Source: Photobacterium kishitanii (GTDB lineage Bacteria; Pseudomonadota; Gammaproteobacteria; Enterobacterales; Vibrionaceae). Taken from it: a stretch of 64,000 nucleotides of DNA. The notes beneath the pieces were generated by a model. That model did no database searches. It was not told where the DNA came from and worked only from the letters and a program-made list of their open reading frames with translations. Location of the stretch: the NCBI RefSeq assembly GCF_003026355.1, contig NZ_PYON01000001.1, positions 1 to 64,000 on the forward strand, written 5' to 3'. A program made the translations under genes and the position numbers. Numbering within the stretch: position 1 is the first letter of the stretch; each line of letters opens with the position of its first letter. Below are positions 1 through 8,963 of this stretch, one piece after another.

Positions 1-173
1 GTATTAATCAACAAAAATTTATTGTTAGTAAATTTCAGCTTTATAAACTCAATATGTCAATAGTGTGTCAGTATATTATGAATTGAGATCTTCTATTAAA
101 ATCTAATTAATAACATATTGTATGATGTTTTAACTCATTATTAATAACATTATAAAAAATAGGTTAGGGCATT
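1..173. other. AT-rich left edge without a gene
   Basis: Very AT-rich sequence before the first gene. I see no ORF, RNA gene or clear terminator here. The GGTTAGGG stretch just before position 174 gives a modest ribosome binding site for the VOC gene. The start of any leftward or rightward neighbour lies outside the window. Confidence 0.5.
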
Positions 174-749
174 ATGACAATAAAAAGTTTAGGTCATTTG
201 AATATTATTGTAGATGATATTGATTCTGCATCAAAATATTACTCATCGCTATTAAAAGCTGAACCACAACAAAGATTTCCAAACTTTAGAAATGAAGGTT
301 TTTCAAAATCTGCTGGATTTATGGAAAGTCCTAATGATGTAGATGTATCAATAGAGTTTCTGAAAATTGATGAAAGTGATGTATTTATAGAATTGATGCA
401 ATATCATTGTCCTCAAGGTATCAACAATCAAAATCAATCAAAGCAAACGAATACGATTGGAAATATTGGACACGTATGCTTGAAAGTATCGAATATTGAA
501 GATGAATTTAATCGAATAAAAAACCACCATGATGTTAGATTAATCTCTGATCATAACGAATATAAGCCATTTAAAATTTCAAATATAAATCAAGATGAGT
601 TTTTCTTTTTTGATGAAGATGAAAATCAGAACCTACAGATGAAAAAAGAGGTCTGTCATATTATTAGTAATATAAAATATTTTTACTTCGTTGATAAATA
701 TGGAATTCAGTGGGAGTTTGAAGAAGGCCACACTGATATTGGTGGTTAG
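174..749 (+). CDS. VOC-superfamily (glyoxalase/dioxygenase-like) protein
   Basis: A 191-residue cytosolic protein. It opens with the classic VOC signature (IKSLGHLNIIVDDIDSASKYY, about residues 3-23) and has a second half beginning NIGHVCLKVSNIEDEF near residue 97. These are two beta-alpha-beta-beta-beta modules, as in glyoxalase I, bleomycin-binding proteins and extradiol dioxygenases. Metal ligands are suggested by His8 in module 1 and the His of IGHVCLKV in module 2, with acidic residues in the QWEFEE tail, but the reaction cannot be named from sequence. It is a single gene followed by a clear terminator. Base composition is even more AT-rich than most neighbours, which may hint at accessory origin. 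The family call is firm; substrate and function are unknown. Confidence 0.8.
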   Translation: MTIKSLGHLNIIVDDIDSASKYYSSLLKAEPQQRFPNFRNEGFSKSAGFMESPNDVDVSIEFLKIDESDVFIELMQYHCPQGINNQNQSKQTNTIGNIGHVCLKVSNIEDEFNRIKNHHDVRLISDHNEYKPFKISNINQDEFFFFDEDENQNLQMKKEVCHIISNIKYFYFVDKYGIQWEFEEGHTDIGG

Positions 750-783
750 TTACAGGTCTACTTCCATCGCTTTATTGTTAAAT

Positions 784-808
784 GACTGTCCATAGTGGCA
801 GTCTTTTT
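784..808 (+). terminator. Intrinsic terminator of the VOC gene
   Basis: A 7-bp stem GACTGTC/GGCAGTC (one G-T wobble) with loop CATAGT is followed directly by TTTTT. It lies 35 bp after the stop codon of the VOC gene. Confidence 0.8.
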
Positions 809-914
809 GTTTCAGGGAACGGCGTGATGTCTGCCAGAACATGTTCGATTGAATATGTTAAATGCTCCTATACATGTTTCCTTTTAGTTAGTTTGTGATG
901 AGTTATGGAAATAG

Positions 915-950
915 TTAGATATGTATCATTTGTTATTGATACATATCTAA
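915..950. repeat. Perfect 14-bp inverted repeat without T-tract
   Basis: TTAGATATGTATCA and its exact complement are separated by 8 bases. The repeat sits between the convergent VOC and DMT genes, 29 bp past the DMT stop. Neither side has a run of T, so it may be a transcript-end hairpin or a protein-binding site rather than a standard terminator. Confidence 0.6.
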
Positions 951-978
951 GTGTTGAATAGTGCAATATTAGTGATAA

Positions 979-1923
979 TTAACTGTGTTGTTCAATCTGT
1001 TTATGTTGATTTAACAAATGAGGTAATAATTGCATCGCAGCAACAGATCCAACAATAACAATAATACCAATGATTGATAACGAACTTAGATGGTGTGCTT
1101 TGATAAGACTTGGCCACCATCCCATTGCAACAACAAAGGCGGTCGATGTAAAACTGATCACCGGTGCTACGGCAACGACGGCACTGACTTGAGCTGCAGG
1201 CCAGAAAACTAATGCTTTTGCTAATGCACTATAAGCGATTAAGGTATTGAAGGCGCAAAATAGAGCAATACTCCAATCAAATCCCGTTAATGTCGTTAAG
1301 CGAGTAAAATCAGTTAATGGTGTGAGTAAAACCATACCAATTCCAAATACACACAGTAAAACGTTTGAGGTGGATAACTTAGCCATTAGTGATTTTTGTA
1401 GCAAGGTATAACATGCCCAAGATAGCGCTGAAAATTCAATAATGCCAACCCCAATTAAGACTTTACTTCCTGTGTTGATATGGCCACTTATATTGGGATG
1501 GAAGAAAAGAATAATGCCGATAGCTAAAGTGAATAAACACGAAAGTTGAATGGCACTTAAGCGTTCTTTAAAAAACAATAGGCTGCCAAAGGCGAGAAAA
1601 AAGGGGGCGACTTGAAAATTTAGCTGTGCTTCTCCTGGCGATAAGTATTTTAATGTTAAGACAAACGTAACATAGTTAAGCGTTAAAAAAACACCAGCAA
1701 ATAAAAGTTTTATTGCCTCAATTTTTGTTATTTTTCTAAACTGGTTTAAATTATTAGAGGATAATTGAATTATAAATATAATAATAAAAGCGATAAAAAA
1801 ACGGAACCAACTCAGTGATGTTGCATCAATGAATTCTTCAGAAAGTTTTAATGCAATAGGTAATATTCCCCAGAATAAAAGTGTAATACTACTATAAAGT
1901 AGGCCAAGTTTATTGTTTTTCAT
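979..1923 (-). CDS. DMT-superfamily permease (EamA domains)
   Basis: A 314-residue inner-membrane protein with about ten hydrophobic helices arranged as two EamA repeats (roughly residues 6-140 and 155-300). This is the usual size and shape of drug/metabolite transporters such as RhaT/YdcZ/RarD relatives. Characteristic features are the WGILPIALK start of helix 1 and the PGEAQLNFQVAPFFLAFGSLLFFKE region at the end of repeat 1, where family members carry a conserved Pro and Glu. The substrate is unknown; amino acids, metabolites and drugs are all possible. It is monocistronic and faces away from the next gene across a 330-bp gap. I am confident of the family and not of the cargo. Confidence 0.85.
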   Translation of the reverse strand: MKNNKLGLLYSSITLLFWGILPIALKLSEEFIDATSLSWFRFFIAFIIIFIIQLSSNNLNQFRKITKIEAIKLLFAGVFLTLNYVTFVLTLKYLSPGEAQLNFQVAPFFLAFGSLLFFKERLSAIQLSCLFTLAIGIILFFHPNISGHINTGSKVLIGVGIIEFSALSWACYTLLQKSLMAKLSTSNVLLCVFGIGMVLLTPLTDFTRLTTLTGFDWSIALFCAFNTLIAYSALAKALVFWPAAQVSAVVAVAPVISFTSTAFVVAMGWWPSLIKAHHLSSLSIIGIIVIVGSVAAMQLLPHLLNQHKQIEQHS

Positions 1924-2253
1924 GATAATTATTCTTTATGTAATGATATAAATCGCAAGCAATATAAATGAAGTATTGAAAGTATTGTATGATAAATATC
2001 AAACGATAAGTTGTTGAACTTATATCTATATTTATTTCATTTATCTATATATTTATAAATAGTGGGTTTTGGTTTTAGATCTCGCTTTATAAGATTATGT
2101 TATAAAGAGAAGCTATGATTATAAATATTATCCCATATATTTTATGTATGATGCTATCAACGCAGTTGGTATTGAGTATAATTGCGAGATAATTAAGACG
2201 TGTGCATGTGTTAGTTCAACATCATGTATATAAGTAGTATTTAAAGGGTCGTT
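1924..2253. other. 330-bp divergent intergenic region
   Basis: AT-rich spacer between the leftward DMT gene and the rightward acidic protein, so it must hold both promoters. The rightward gene has a good ribosome binding site (AAAGGG, about 8 bases before its ATG). I see no convincing ORF, operator palindrome or RNA structure. Confidence 0.5.
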
Positions 2254-2703
2254 ATGTCTAAAAAATATGAGTCAATGGTTGGTGATTATTGCATCGTTGT
2301 GAACGCAATTGAGTGTTATGTATCATCTAAAATTGCAGATTTTGAGTATTGGGATGCAGAAGTCACTAAATTTTTTATTGATACTGAATCTGCAAGCTAT
2401 ATGTATGATTATGTTGAAGCCGCTAATATTTTGGGTGTTTCAGAATTGCAAATGCAACATTTCTTAATCGTGCATTGCTGTTTAGGCGATTATTTAGATG
2501 GACTTATTGGTGATAAAGATCCAGAGGCTTGGGATATGAAAGATCAACAATTAGTCGTGACTTACAGTGACAGTTCAGAAGATGTATTCCAGATCGCTGA
2601 TATTTGTGGCCTTATGGCTAAAACAGAAGCGGTAGGTTGGACTTTTGAGGATTTAGTGAAAGCGGAAAAAGAATTACAACAACAAGCCAAGCACTTAGCA
2701 TAA
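2254..2703 (+). CDS. Conserved-looking acidic protein of unknown function
   Basis: A 149-residue soluble, strongly acidic protein with no signal peptide or membrane segment. It is rich in aromatic and acidic residues and appears largely helical. It contains ILGVSELQMQHFL (residues 60-72), which looks like a helix-turn motif, and two adjacent cysteines in HCCLGDY. The C-terminus is a charged helix (EDLVKAEKELQQQAK). I do not recognise the family. The start is supported by AAAGGG upstream of the ATG. It is a single gene, convergent with the SulP transporter gene and sharing a palindromic spacer with it. Codon use matches neighbouring genes, so it is very likely a real protein. Confidence 0.7.
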   Translation: MSKKYESMVGDYCIVVNAIECYVSSKIADFEYWDAEVTKFFIDTESASYMYDYVEAANILGVSELQMQHFLIVHCCLGDYLDGLIGDKDPEAWDMKDQQLVVTYSDSSEDVFQIADICGLMAKTEAVGWTFEDLVKAEKELQQQAKHLA

Positions 2704-2710
2704 CAATAAT

Positions 2711-2741
2711 GAGATATGTGCCATGATGTGACACATATCTC
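2711..2741. repeat. 10-bp perfect inverted repeat between convergent genes
   Basis: GAGATATGTG and CACATATCTC are separated by 11 bases, between the acidic-protein stop and the SulP stop. The stem is strong but not followed by a T-run on either strand. It probably works as a bidirectional transcript-end hairpin. The core AGATATGT/ACATATCT is shared with the hairpin at 915-950. Confidence 0.55.
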
Positions 2742-2768
2742 GTAACCATTTAAATCAGTCAGCGTTAA

Positions 2769-4409
2769 TTAGTGATGGGCGCTAATAGCAACTTCGATAC
2801 TGCTGTACTCGGTTTTTTGACCTAAAATAGTTAGCAGGTTAGTGGTTTCAACCAAACGTCGAAATCTTGGATGCTCAATATTAACAAAGACTAATGTGAC
2901 ATTACGGTGCGTCAGTTTTTGACTTAATACCTCAATCTTATCAACGGCCGTTAAATCCATATCACTGATACTACTGGCATCAATAATGATCAAATGCAGC
3001 AGTGGGCGAGTATTGGCGAGTTGTAAAATACGTTCTTCAAAATATGAAAAGGTCGTAAAATATAACGGCGCTGAAAAGTGAAGCACAGCAACATCTTCTT
3101 CAGTTGATAGATTATCTTCTGGATTTAAACGCGAGCGGTGTCCCCAATGGTCGCAGTTAGGCTCACGGAACAATTCTTCACAGTTTGGGCGAGTGATAAT
3201 AAATACACTGTGTAGTAATGATAATAAAACGCCAAACATTACCCCAATATCAATTCGAAAAGTGACTATCATCAACATAGTCGCTAAACATAAGTAGAAC
3301 TCTTGACGGTTTTGTTGGTAGATCCGCTTAATCTCAGTCCATTTGAAAATACTTAAGCCGACATACATTAAGATCCCCGCTAAGGTTGCTTTAGGGATTA
3401 AATGAAAAACGTTTTGAGCATAGAGTAATACCAGACAAATCACTGCTGCTGAAAAGAGTGCTGCCCATTTTGAGTATGCTCCAGTTTGTTGAATTAACAT
3501 GCTGCGGGGTGGACTAGCATTACCTGGAAAGCCACCAATTAAGCCTGATAAAACAGAACCTAAGCCGATACCTGCAAAGTCGCGGTTAAAATTAGGGGTC
3601 GTATTACGGTCTTTAATGGTGTTAGAAACCGCCGATGTTTGGACAATACAAATCATTGCAATCAATAACGCTAATGGAAAAATAGTTAATGCTTGTTGCC
3701 ACGGTAATCCAATAATTGCCCAATGCAGTTCAAACCCGGCAGGATTTGATAATGTTGGTATATGAATGTTGTTAGCATTTAACGCCATTTCAATTGTTAT
3801 GCTTACCGTCAAGGCAACCAGTGCCGCGGGGAAGCGTTTATATTGGCGACTAAACCAAAAGATAAAGGCAAATACGCCACCACCAATTAAGGTTGTGATG
3901 ACGTTAAGCTGTCCTATATTTAGTACTAAATGATATAGGGCTTGAAATGGTGATGCCAAATCATGCGGTAAGCCTAAAATAGAAGGCAGTTGGCTGACAA
4001 TAATATGAATTGATACGCCAGCTAAAAAGCCTAATGTTACCGGGTAAGACAGTAAATTGGCGACCCAACCGAGTTTAAAAATATAAACTGCTAATAAGAT
4101 CCCCCCAACAAGTAATGCTAATAATGAGGCGAGTGCCATGTATTGCGCACTGAACAATGCAGCATAACCTGCAAGACTCACGGCAAAAATAGGTGCAATG
4201 GTTGAATCTGCCCCACAAGATAAATAACGATTGCTGCCAAAAAGGAAAAAACCAACACTGGATACAACAAAAACGTATAAACCATAAATAACGGGGAAGC
4301 CTGCTAAATGTGCTGTTGCCATTTGAGCGGGTAACGCAATGGCTGCGACGGATAATCCTGCAAAAATATCCTGACGCCACGCCATCACATTATGTACTTT
4401 ACTATGCAT
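2769..4409 (-). CDS. SulP-family inorganic anion transporter with STAS domain
   Basis: A 546-residue SLC26/SulP protein. The membrane part spans about residues 10-400, beginning DIFAGLSVAAIALPAQMATA, the conserved first helix with its Pro-Gln pair. It includes GLIGGFPGNASPPRS near residue 290, a family hallmark. The C-terminal cytosolic STAS domain is about residues 430-540 (VLHFSAPLYFTTFSYFEERIL, then DASSISDMDLTAVDKIE). SulP proteins carry sulfate, bicarbonate or dicarboxylates; which one applies here cannot be read. The usual STAS Ser/Thr position is DMDLT, so regulation may differ from the anti-sigma type. An alternative start eight codons downstream (MAWRQD) is possible because the ribosome binding site before position 4409 is weak. 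Confidence 0.9.
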   Translation of the reverse strand: MHSKVHNVMAWRQDIFAGLSVAAIALPAQMATAHLAGFPVIYGLYVFVVSSVGFFLFGSNRYLSCGADSTIAPIFAVSLAGYAALFSAQYMALASLLALLVGGILLAVYIFKLGWVANLLSYPVTLGFLAGVSIHIIVSQLPSILGLPHDLASPFQALYHLVLNIGQLNVITTLIGGGVFAFIFWFSRQYKRFPAALVALTVSITIEMALNANNIHIPTLSNPAGFELHWAIIGLPWQQALTIFPLALLIAMICIVQTSAVSNTIKDRNTTPNFNRDFAGIGLGSVLSGLIGGFPGNASPPRSMLIQQTGAYSKWAALFSAAVICLVLLYAQNVFHLIPKATLAGILMYVGLSIFKWTEIKRIYQQNRQEFYLCLATMLMIVTFRIDIGVMFGVLLSLLHSVFIITRPNCEELFREPNCDHWGHRSRLNPEDNLSTEEDVAVLHFSAPLYFTTFSYFEERILQLANTRPLLHLIIIDASSISDMDLTAVDKIEVLSQKLTHRNVTLVFVNIEHPRFRRLVETTNLLTILGQKTEYSSIEVAISAHH

Positions 4410-4562
4410 TTGATCGTTCGCTTTAAGATGACGTTATAAATTACGAGCATAATCGCATTCTTTATACGAATATCAAAATGTTAATGCATAAAATAGGTTG
4501 TAACATCTTGAATAGTTACAAGATGGTGATGATGTTACAACCTTTTATTAATATAGAAAAAG

Positions 4563-5774
4563 CTAAGCTAACGCTATTGGTGTTGTTGATTTCATTCTAA
4601 TCATTAATGCGATCAATGGAGCAACGATAGCGAGCACTAAAACGCCGTTCCATCCTACGTGCTGATAAAGGTAGCCACCCGCGGCAGATCCTATTGCCAT
4701 ACCAATAAACATAAACGTGAATAAAATTGAATTAAGGCGTCCTCTTGCTTCAGGTTTTAAACTATAAACAATCGTTTGGTGTGACACTAATGTTGCGTTG
4801 ATACCAAAGTCAAAAAGTATTACACATAAAACCAGCCATCCAATTTGAAGGTGTATAGTGAAGAGTGGAATAAATAGCATTGCGATAAATGATAAAATAA
4901 CGATGCTAATACTGACTAAGAGTATTTTATGGGCGCCAATGCGATCTGATAATCCACCGATTAACGGTGCCGAGATAGCACCTGCTGCACCAGCTAAGCC
5001 GAAAGCGCCAGCAGTAGCGCTACCTAATCCATAATTATGCGACAAAAAGAGTGCTAGGGTTGTCCAAAAGGCACTAAAGGCAATTGATACGAAACATTGA
5101 GCAATAACGGATTGTCTTAACTGTGGGAATTGTTGCCATAGCGGCTTTAATGAAGCCATTATTTGTTTATATGTCAGCGTGTTTTGGGATGGCATCGTAG
5201 GTAATGAAAACCAAAAATAGATAATTAATACCATGATAATTGAAGCGGCAAGTTGGAATATTATCTCCCAACCCCAAAATTGACCAATAATACCGCTAAA
5301 TACGCGGGATAAGAGTATTCCTGATAATAACCCGGTCATTACAATACCGACTGATTTTCCTCTTTGATTAGGCGGTGATATTACTGTACTAGCAAGGACG
5401 ATATCTTGCGCGGATGTAGCTAAAATTCCAACACACAAACTCGTTATTAATAAGATTGGAAAGGTAGAAGAAAGGCTGCAGAGCCACAGTGCACCACAAA
5501 GAAGAACTAATTTAGAAATGATCAGTTTTTTTCGATTAACCATGTCTCCCAAAGGTACGAGAAAAAAGATCCCGAGTGCATAACCGATTTGAGTGAGCAT
5601 CGCAACGAGTCCTGCTTCGCTGACTTTTACTTGGAAGGCATGTGATAATAATCCGATGATAGGCTGGTTATAATACATGGCAGAGACACTAAATCCAGCA
5701 CCGACAGATAAGCCAAAGAGTTGCTTAAGAGGTAATGTTTGCTGTTTAGTCAGTGTGTAAGCTTTAAGAGTCAT
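4563..5774 (-). CDS. Major facilitator superfamily exporter
   Basis: A 403-residue, 12-helix MFS protein. The typical inter-helix 2-3 motif appears as PLGDMVNRKKLI near residue 75, and its counterpart in the second half as GGLSDRIGAHKI near residue 270. Helix 5 carries a drug:H+ antiporter motif C-like region (GIVMTGLLSGILLSRVFSG). This combination suits a DHA1-type drug or metabolite exporter. It is divergently transcribed from a LysR regulator 96 bp away, the common arrangement for an efflux gene controlled by its neighbour, and that link is inference. Codon use is normal for the region. Substrate is unknown. Confidence 0.85.
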   Translation of the reverse strand: MTLKAYTLTKQQTLPLKQLFGLSVGAGFSVSAMYYNQPIIGLLSHAFQVKVSEAGLVAMLTQIGYALGIFFLVPLGDMVNRKKLIISKLVLLCGALWLCSLSSTFPILLITSLCVGILATSAQDIVLASTVISPPNQRGKSVGIVMTGLLSGILLSRVFSGIIGQFWGWEIIFQLAASIIMVLIIYFWFSLPTMPSQNTLTYKQIMASLKPLWQQFPQLRQSVIAQCFVSIAFSAFWTTLALFLSHNYGLGSATAGAFGLAGAAGAISAPLIGGLSDRIGAHKILLVSISIVILSFIAMLFIPLFTIHLQIGWLVLCVILFDFGINATLVSHQTIVYSLKPEARGRLNSILFTFMFIGMAIGSAAGGYLYQHVGWNGVLVLAIVAPLIALMIRMKSTTPIALA

Positions 5775-5870
5775 CGTGTGTCCGTTTGCGGAAAAAGATG
5801 AACGGAATATGCCTGAACGAATACCAATTTTATAGATGGCATAATCGTAATACTGTTATACACTCAGCGT

Positions 5871-6809
5871 ATGAATATACAGACTCTAAAAAACCTCGAC
5901 CGAATATTATTACTTAAAACATGGGTAAGAATTGTTGAAGCTGGAAGTTTAAGTGCTGCGGCTATCCAATTAAATACAACGCAACCGACGATCAGTCGAC
6001 GATTGAAATCATTGGAACAAATTCTTAATTGCAAGTTAATGCTGCGCACTACGCATCAATTAAAATTAACCGATGAAGGGGACAGTTGTTATCAGCAAGC
6101 TAAACAATTATTGGCGCAGTGGTCAATATTAGAAGATTCGGTAGTGAACGATACGGCTACCCTTAAAGGGCGATTGAGAGTAAGGGTACCTCATGCTTTT
6201 GGTCAGAAACAGTTAGTTAAGCCGTTAATAGAATACCTTACGATGTATCCAGAAATGCGTGTTGATTGGTTGTTGAATGATACCTTACCTGATTTTCTTT
6301 CAGATAATATAGATTGCGCTATTCATGTAGGCGCTGTTACAACTCCAAATGTAGTTGCTAAACTCATCGCACATGTTCCTCGTATTGTGGTTGCTGCTCC
6401 TTCACTGATCGAAAAATACGGGAAAATTAATAATATTACTGAACTACAGCAATGGCCATGGATTACGATTAGTAGTTTTTATAACAATGAGCTAACGTTA
6501 AAGAATACCGCTTGCGATACAACCTCTATATTAGAATTAGATCCTATTCTATCGACAGATAACCTGTATTCTGCTGTCGAATGCGTCAAGGATGGCTTAG
6601 GGATCAGTACCGTCTCTTCATGGTTAGTTGAACCTTACTTACTAACAGGTCAACTTGTACATATTGCTGAAGGGTGGCAAGCTGATCCATTACCGATTTA
6701 TTTGGTATATCCCTACTCAAATTATTACTCAAAAAGACTGCGATTATTTATGGAAATAATGACCGCAGGGATTCAAAGTATGGTAGAAATAGATCAAAAA
6801 ATTTCATAA
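5871..6809 (+). CDS. LysR-family transcriptional regulator
   Basis: A 312-residue LysR protein. The N-terminal winged helix-turn-helix (residues 10-70) contains AGSLSAAAIQLNTTQPTISRRLKSLE, a standard LysR recognition helix. A periplasmic-binding-like effector domain follows (about 95-300). The sequence resembles the one-gene exporters' regulators that sit divergently from MFS genes. The most likely target is the MFS gene to its left, with the shared 96-bp spacer as operator region, although no clear T-N11-A box stood out to me. It converges on the sensor kinase gene with only 18 bp between stops. Confidence 0.85.
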   Translation: MNIQTLKNLDRILLLKTWVRIVEAGSLSAAAIQLNTTQPTISRRLKSLEQILNCKLMLRTTHQLKLTDEGDSCYQQAKQLLAQWSILEDSVVNDTATLKGRLRVRVPHAFGQKQLVKPLIEYLTMYPEMRVDWLLNDTLPDFLSDNIDCAIHVGAVTTPNVVAKLIAHVPRIVVAAPSLIEKYGKINNITELQQWPWITISSFYNNELTLKNTACDTTSILELDPILSTDNLYSAVECVKDGLGISTVSSWLVEPYLLTGQLVHIAEGWQADPLPIYLVYPYSNYYSKRLRLFMEIMTAGIQSMVEIDQKIS

Positions 6810-6827
6810 TAACAATATGATGATTTG

Positions 6828-8207
6828 TTATTTAGGCATACGCACCATGACACTGAAATCGCCATTGACAGATTGCGTTATCGATAATCGATAGTTATTT
6901 ATTTTACAAATGTTACTAACGATCGATAGCCCTAGACCATAGCGGCTATCGTTTGATCTTGAGCTGTCATATTGATACAAAGGTTGGATTAACTTTTCGA
7001 GTTCGGTTGTTGAGTAGTGAATGGTCGCGATATTAACGACTTCGATACTGATTTGTTGTGTATTGTCTAAGACATTAATTTTAATATTGTCATCGGGTAA
7101 GCTATAAAATAAGGCATTATCAATTAGGTTTGTTAAGATTGTTTTTAGACTAAATTCATCGGCAATAATTGCTGATTTAAGCTGGATATTTATTGTCATT
7201 CTGCTCGTAATATTAGAATATTTAAAGGCTAATCTTTGTTGAATTTCATCTAATAATACCATCATATAAAGCGGTTCTTTGTACAGCTCAATCGTTGACG
7301 ATGTACGTTGAAGTAATAATAAATTTTCGACAATTATTCGCATTCTATTAGATATTTGCAAAATATCATCAGTAAATGTTTTAGCTAATCGCTCATCATC
7401 AGGAAAGCGCTGGTGGACTTCTGTTAGTGTAATCAGCTCGGCGATAGGGGTTTTTATTTCGTGGGCAATATCTGATGTGATGCGCTTTTCATTTTCAATA
7501 CTATTACGATTAATGGCTAAGAAATTATTTAATTCGTTAATTATTAGATCAATTTCAGAGTAATGTTTATTGCCATCAAAAATAAAATGCTTATTTGAAT
7601 CGTCATTATTGTTATTGAAGGTTTTAATTTGTTGGTTTAATGAATCTAAAGGCAGCAAGCCTTGGCTAACAATTTTTTTAGTCACAATTCGAATGATGAC
7701 CATTGATAATAAAAAGCTGCCAATCAGCAAAAGATCTAATATCCCTGTTATACGATTAAGGCTTTTGGTTGAGGTTGCGACGGTGATATACATATAGTCA
7801 CTTGATCCATCTTTGTTTCGATGAATATATGACGATAAAAGCGCTTGCCCTGGTGTATTATTTGGCATGATTATTTGAACAAGCTGATGTGAGTTAGTTG
7901 CAATTTTAGTGTGGCGTAGGTTTAGTTCAGGGTAGGGGTGAAGATTGGCCGAACGTTTGATCGTTTGATTGTTTTTCCAGATTTGATAGAAATAATGGCT
8001 ACTAGAATTATCGACAATGGGAGTGACATCATCATGGAGCAGGACTTTTATCTGCTCCATTTTCTCTTTTAGTCCAGTTTTGAATTGTTGTTGAGCCCAA
8101 TCATCAATACTAGTATCAATAAATGTATACACAATGATGATAAATAATCCAAAAATAGCGGAAATGGTATTAATTAAGTTTCTTTTTATTGAGCGTGTTT
8201 TAATCAT
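6828..8207 (-). CDS. PmrB/BasS-like sensor histidine kinase
   Basis: A 459-residue membrane sensor kinase. Helix 1 is about residues 12-30, a periplasmic sensor segment of about 125 residues follows, and helix 2 is about 156-175. Then come a HAMP-like linker, the dimerisation box with phospho-acceptor His249 (SDIAHEIKTPIAEL), and a HATPase domain with N box (NLIDNALFYS) and G box (GLGLSIV). It is last in an eptA-regulator-kinase operon, and its start lies only 2 bp past the regulator's stop. That gene order equals pmrCAB (eptA-basR-basS) of enterobacteria. It is therefore probably a sensor of envelope stress, metal ions or cationic peptides that controls lipid A modification. The periplasmic segment does not show obvious ExxE iron-binding motifs, so the signal is open. 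Confidence 0.85.
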   Translation of the reverse strand: MIKTRSIKRNLINTISAIFGLFIIIVYTFIDTSIDDWAQQQFKTGLKEKMEQIKVLLHDDVTPIVDNSSSHYFYQIWKNNQTIKRSANLHPYPELNLRHTKIATNSHQLVQIIMPNNTPGQALLSSYIHRNKDGSSDYMYITVATSTKSLNRITGILDLLLIGSFLLSMVIIRIVTKKIVSQGLLPLDSLNQQIKTFNNNNDDSNKHFIFDGNKHYSEIDLIINELNNFLAINRNSIENEKRITSDIAHEIKTPIAELITLTEVHQRFPDDERLAKTFTDDILQISNRMRIIVENLLLLQRTSSTIELYKEPLYMMVLLDEIQQRLAFKYSNITSRMTINIQLKSAIIADEFSLKTILTNLIDNALFYSLPDDNIKINVLDNTQQISIEVVNIATIHYSTTELEKLIQPLYQYDSSRSNDSRYGLGLSIVSNICKINNYRLSITQSVNGDFSVMVRMPK

Positions 8208-8209
8208 TA

Positions 8210-8887
8210 TTAACTCTCAATATAGTAGCCAAAACCACGTTTGTTTTTAAGTGGAAAAGTCGCTGTAATTGGGTGGGATTTTATTTTTTTCCGTATAGTA
8301 GAAATATGCGCTTCAATGGTGTTTTTAGAAATATAATCGAAATTATTGGCAATATTATCGCTGATCATGGCTGTACTCATCACTTGATTCGGATGATTAA
8401 AGAGGTATTCAATAATTTTAAATTCATTAGGTGTGAGATCAATATCGATCGCTTCATAACGCAAACTCATCGTGTTTGAGTCTAAAATAAAGTTATTAAT
8501 TGTTATGGTGTTGGTGAAATTATTAATAATACCGCGCCGAGAAATAGCAATAACTCTGGCGTGCAGTTCATCAAAAGAAAAAGGTTTAGTAAGGTAATCG
8601 TCTGCACCTTGCAGTAATCCATTAATGCGATCTTGGTGTTGACTGTTGGCTGAAAGGATAATAACTCGAGTTTGTAGCGCAGATTGCCTTAATTGCTTGA
8701 GTATCTCCATGCCATCAATACCCGGCAGCATCAGATCTAAGATGATAATATCGTAAGGATTATTAAGTGCTAAGCTGAGTCCATCGGTACCGTTACTTGC
8801 CTCATCGGTTGTGATCCCTAAGTTATTGAACCCAACAACTAAACTACGGCGCAACGGTGAGGAATCTTCAATAATCAATAGTTTCAT
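8210..8887 (-). CDS. PmrA/BasR-like OmpR-family response regulator
   Basis: A 225-residue two-domain regulator. The receiver domain has the acidic pocket (EDS at residues 7-9), phospho-acceptor Asp51 (IIILDLMLPGIDG) and the conserved Lys in YLTKPFSFDEL. The C-terminal OmpR/PhoB winged helix (about 130-222) includes LTPNEFKIIEYL and NTIEAHISTIRKKI. I chose the start at MKLLIIEDS. A longer frame beginning 17 codons upstream would run through a hairpin and add residues unlike any receiver domain. It lies between eptA and the kinase gene. The PmrA-box-like repeat upstream of eptA is its probable binding site, which would make the operon self-activating. Confidence 0.88.
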   Translation of the reverse strand: MKLLIIEDSSPLRRSLVVGFNNLGITTDEASNGTDGLSLALNNPYDIIILDLMLPGIDGMEILKQLRQSALQTRVIILSANSQHQDRINGLLQGADDYLTKPFSFDELHARVIAISRRGIINNFTNTITINNFILDSNTMSLRYEAIDIDLTPNEFKIIEYLFNHPNQVMSTAMISDNIANNFDYISKNTIEAHISTIRKKIKSHPITATFPLKNKRGFGYYIES

Positions 8888-8899
8888 TATAAACTCAAC

Positions 8900-8939
8900 G
8901 TAAAAATGTATACTCATACGGGATGTATAAGTATACATT
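8900..8939 (-). terminator. Attenuator hairpin between eptA and the response regulator
   Basis: Read on the minus strand, AATGTATACT and AGTATACATT enclose a further 5-bp stem (TATAC/GTATG) and a 5-base loop. The result is a 15-bp stem ending in TTTTT. It occupies most of the 76-bp gap after the eptA stop and ends 17 bases before the regulator ATG. It should terminate part of the eptA transcript and lower regulator and kinase output. Confidence 0.7.
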
Positions 8940-8963
8940 AAATCATAGTGTTACCTTAGTCGT

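Noticed and set aside
8888..8938. Upstream in-frame start of the response regulator (17 extra codons)
   Set aside because: The extra codons are the 5' half of the attenuator hairpin and do not match receiver-domain proteins, which begin at MKLLIIED.
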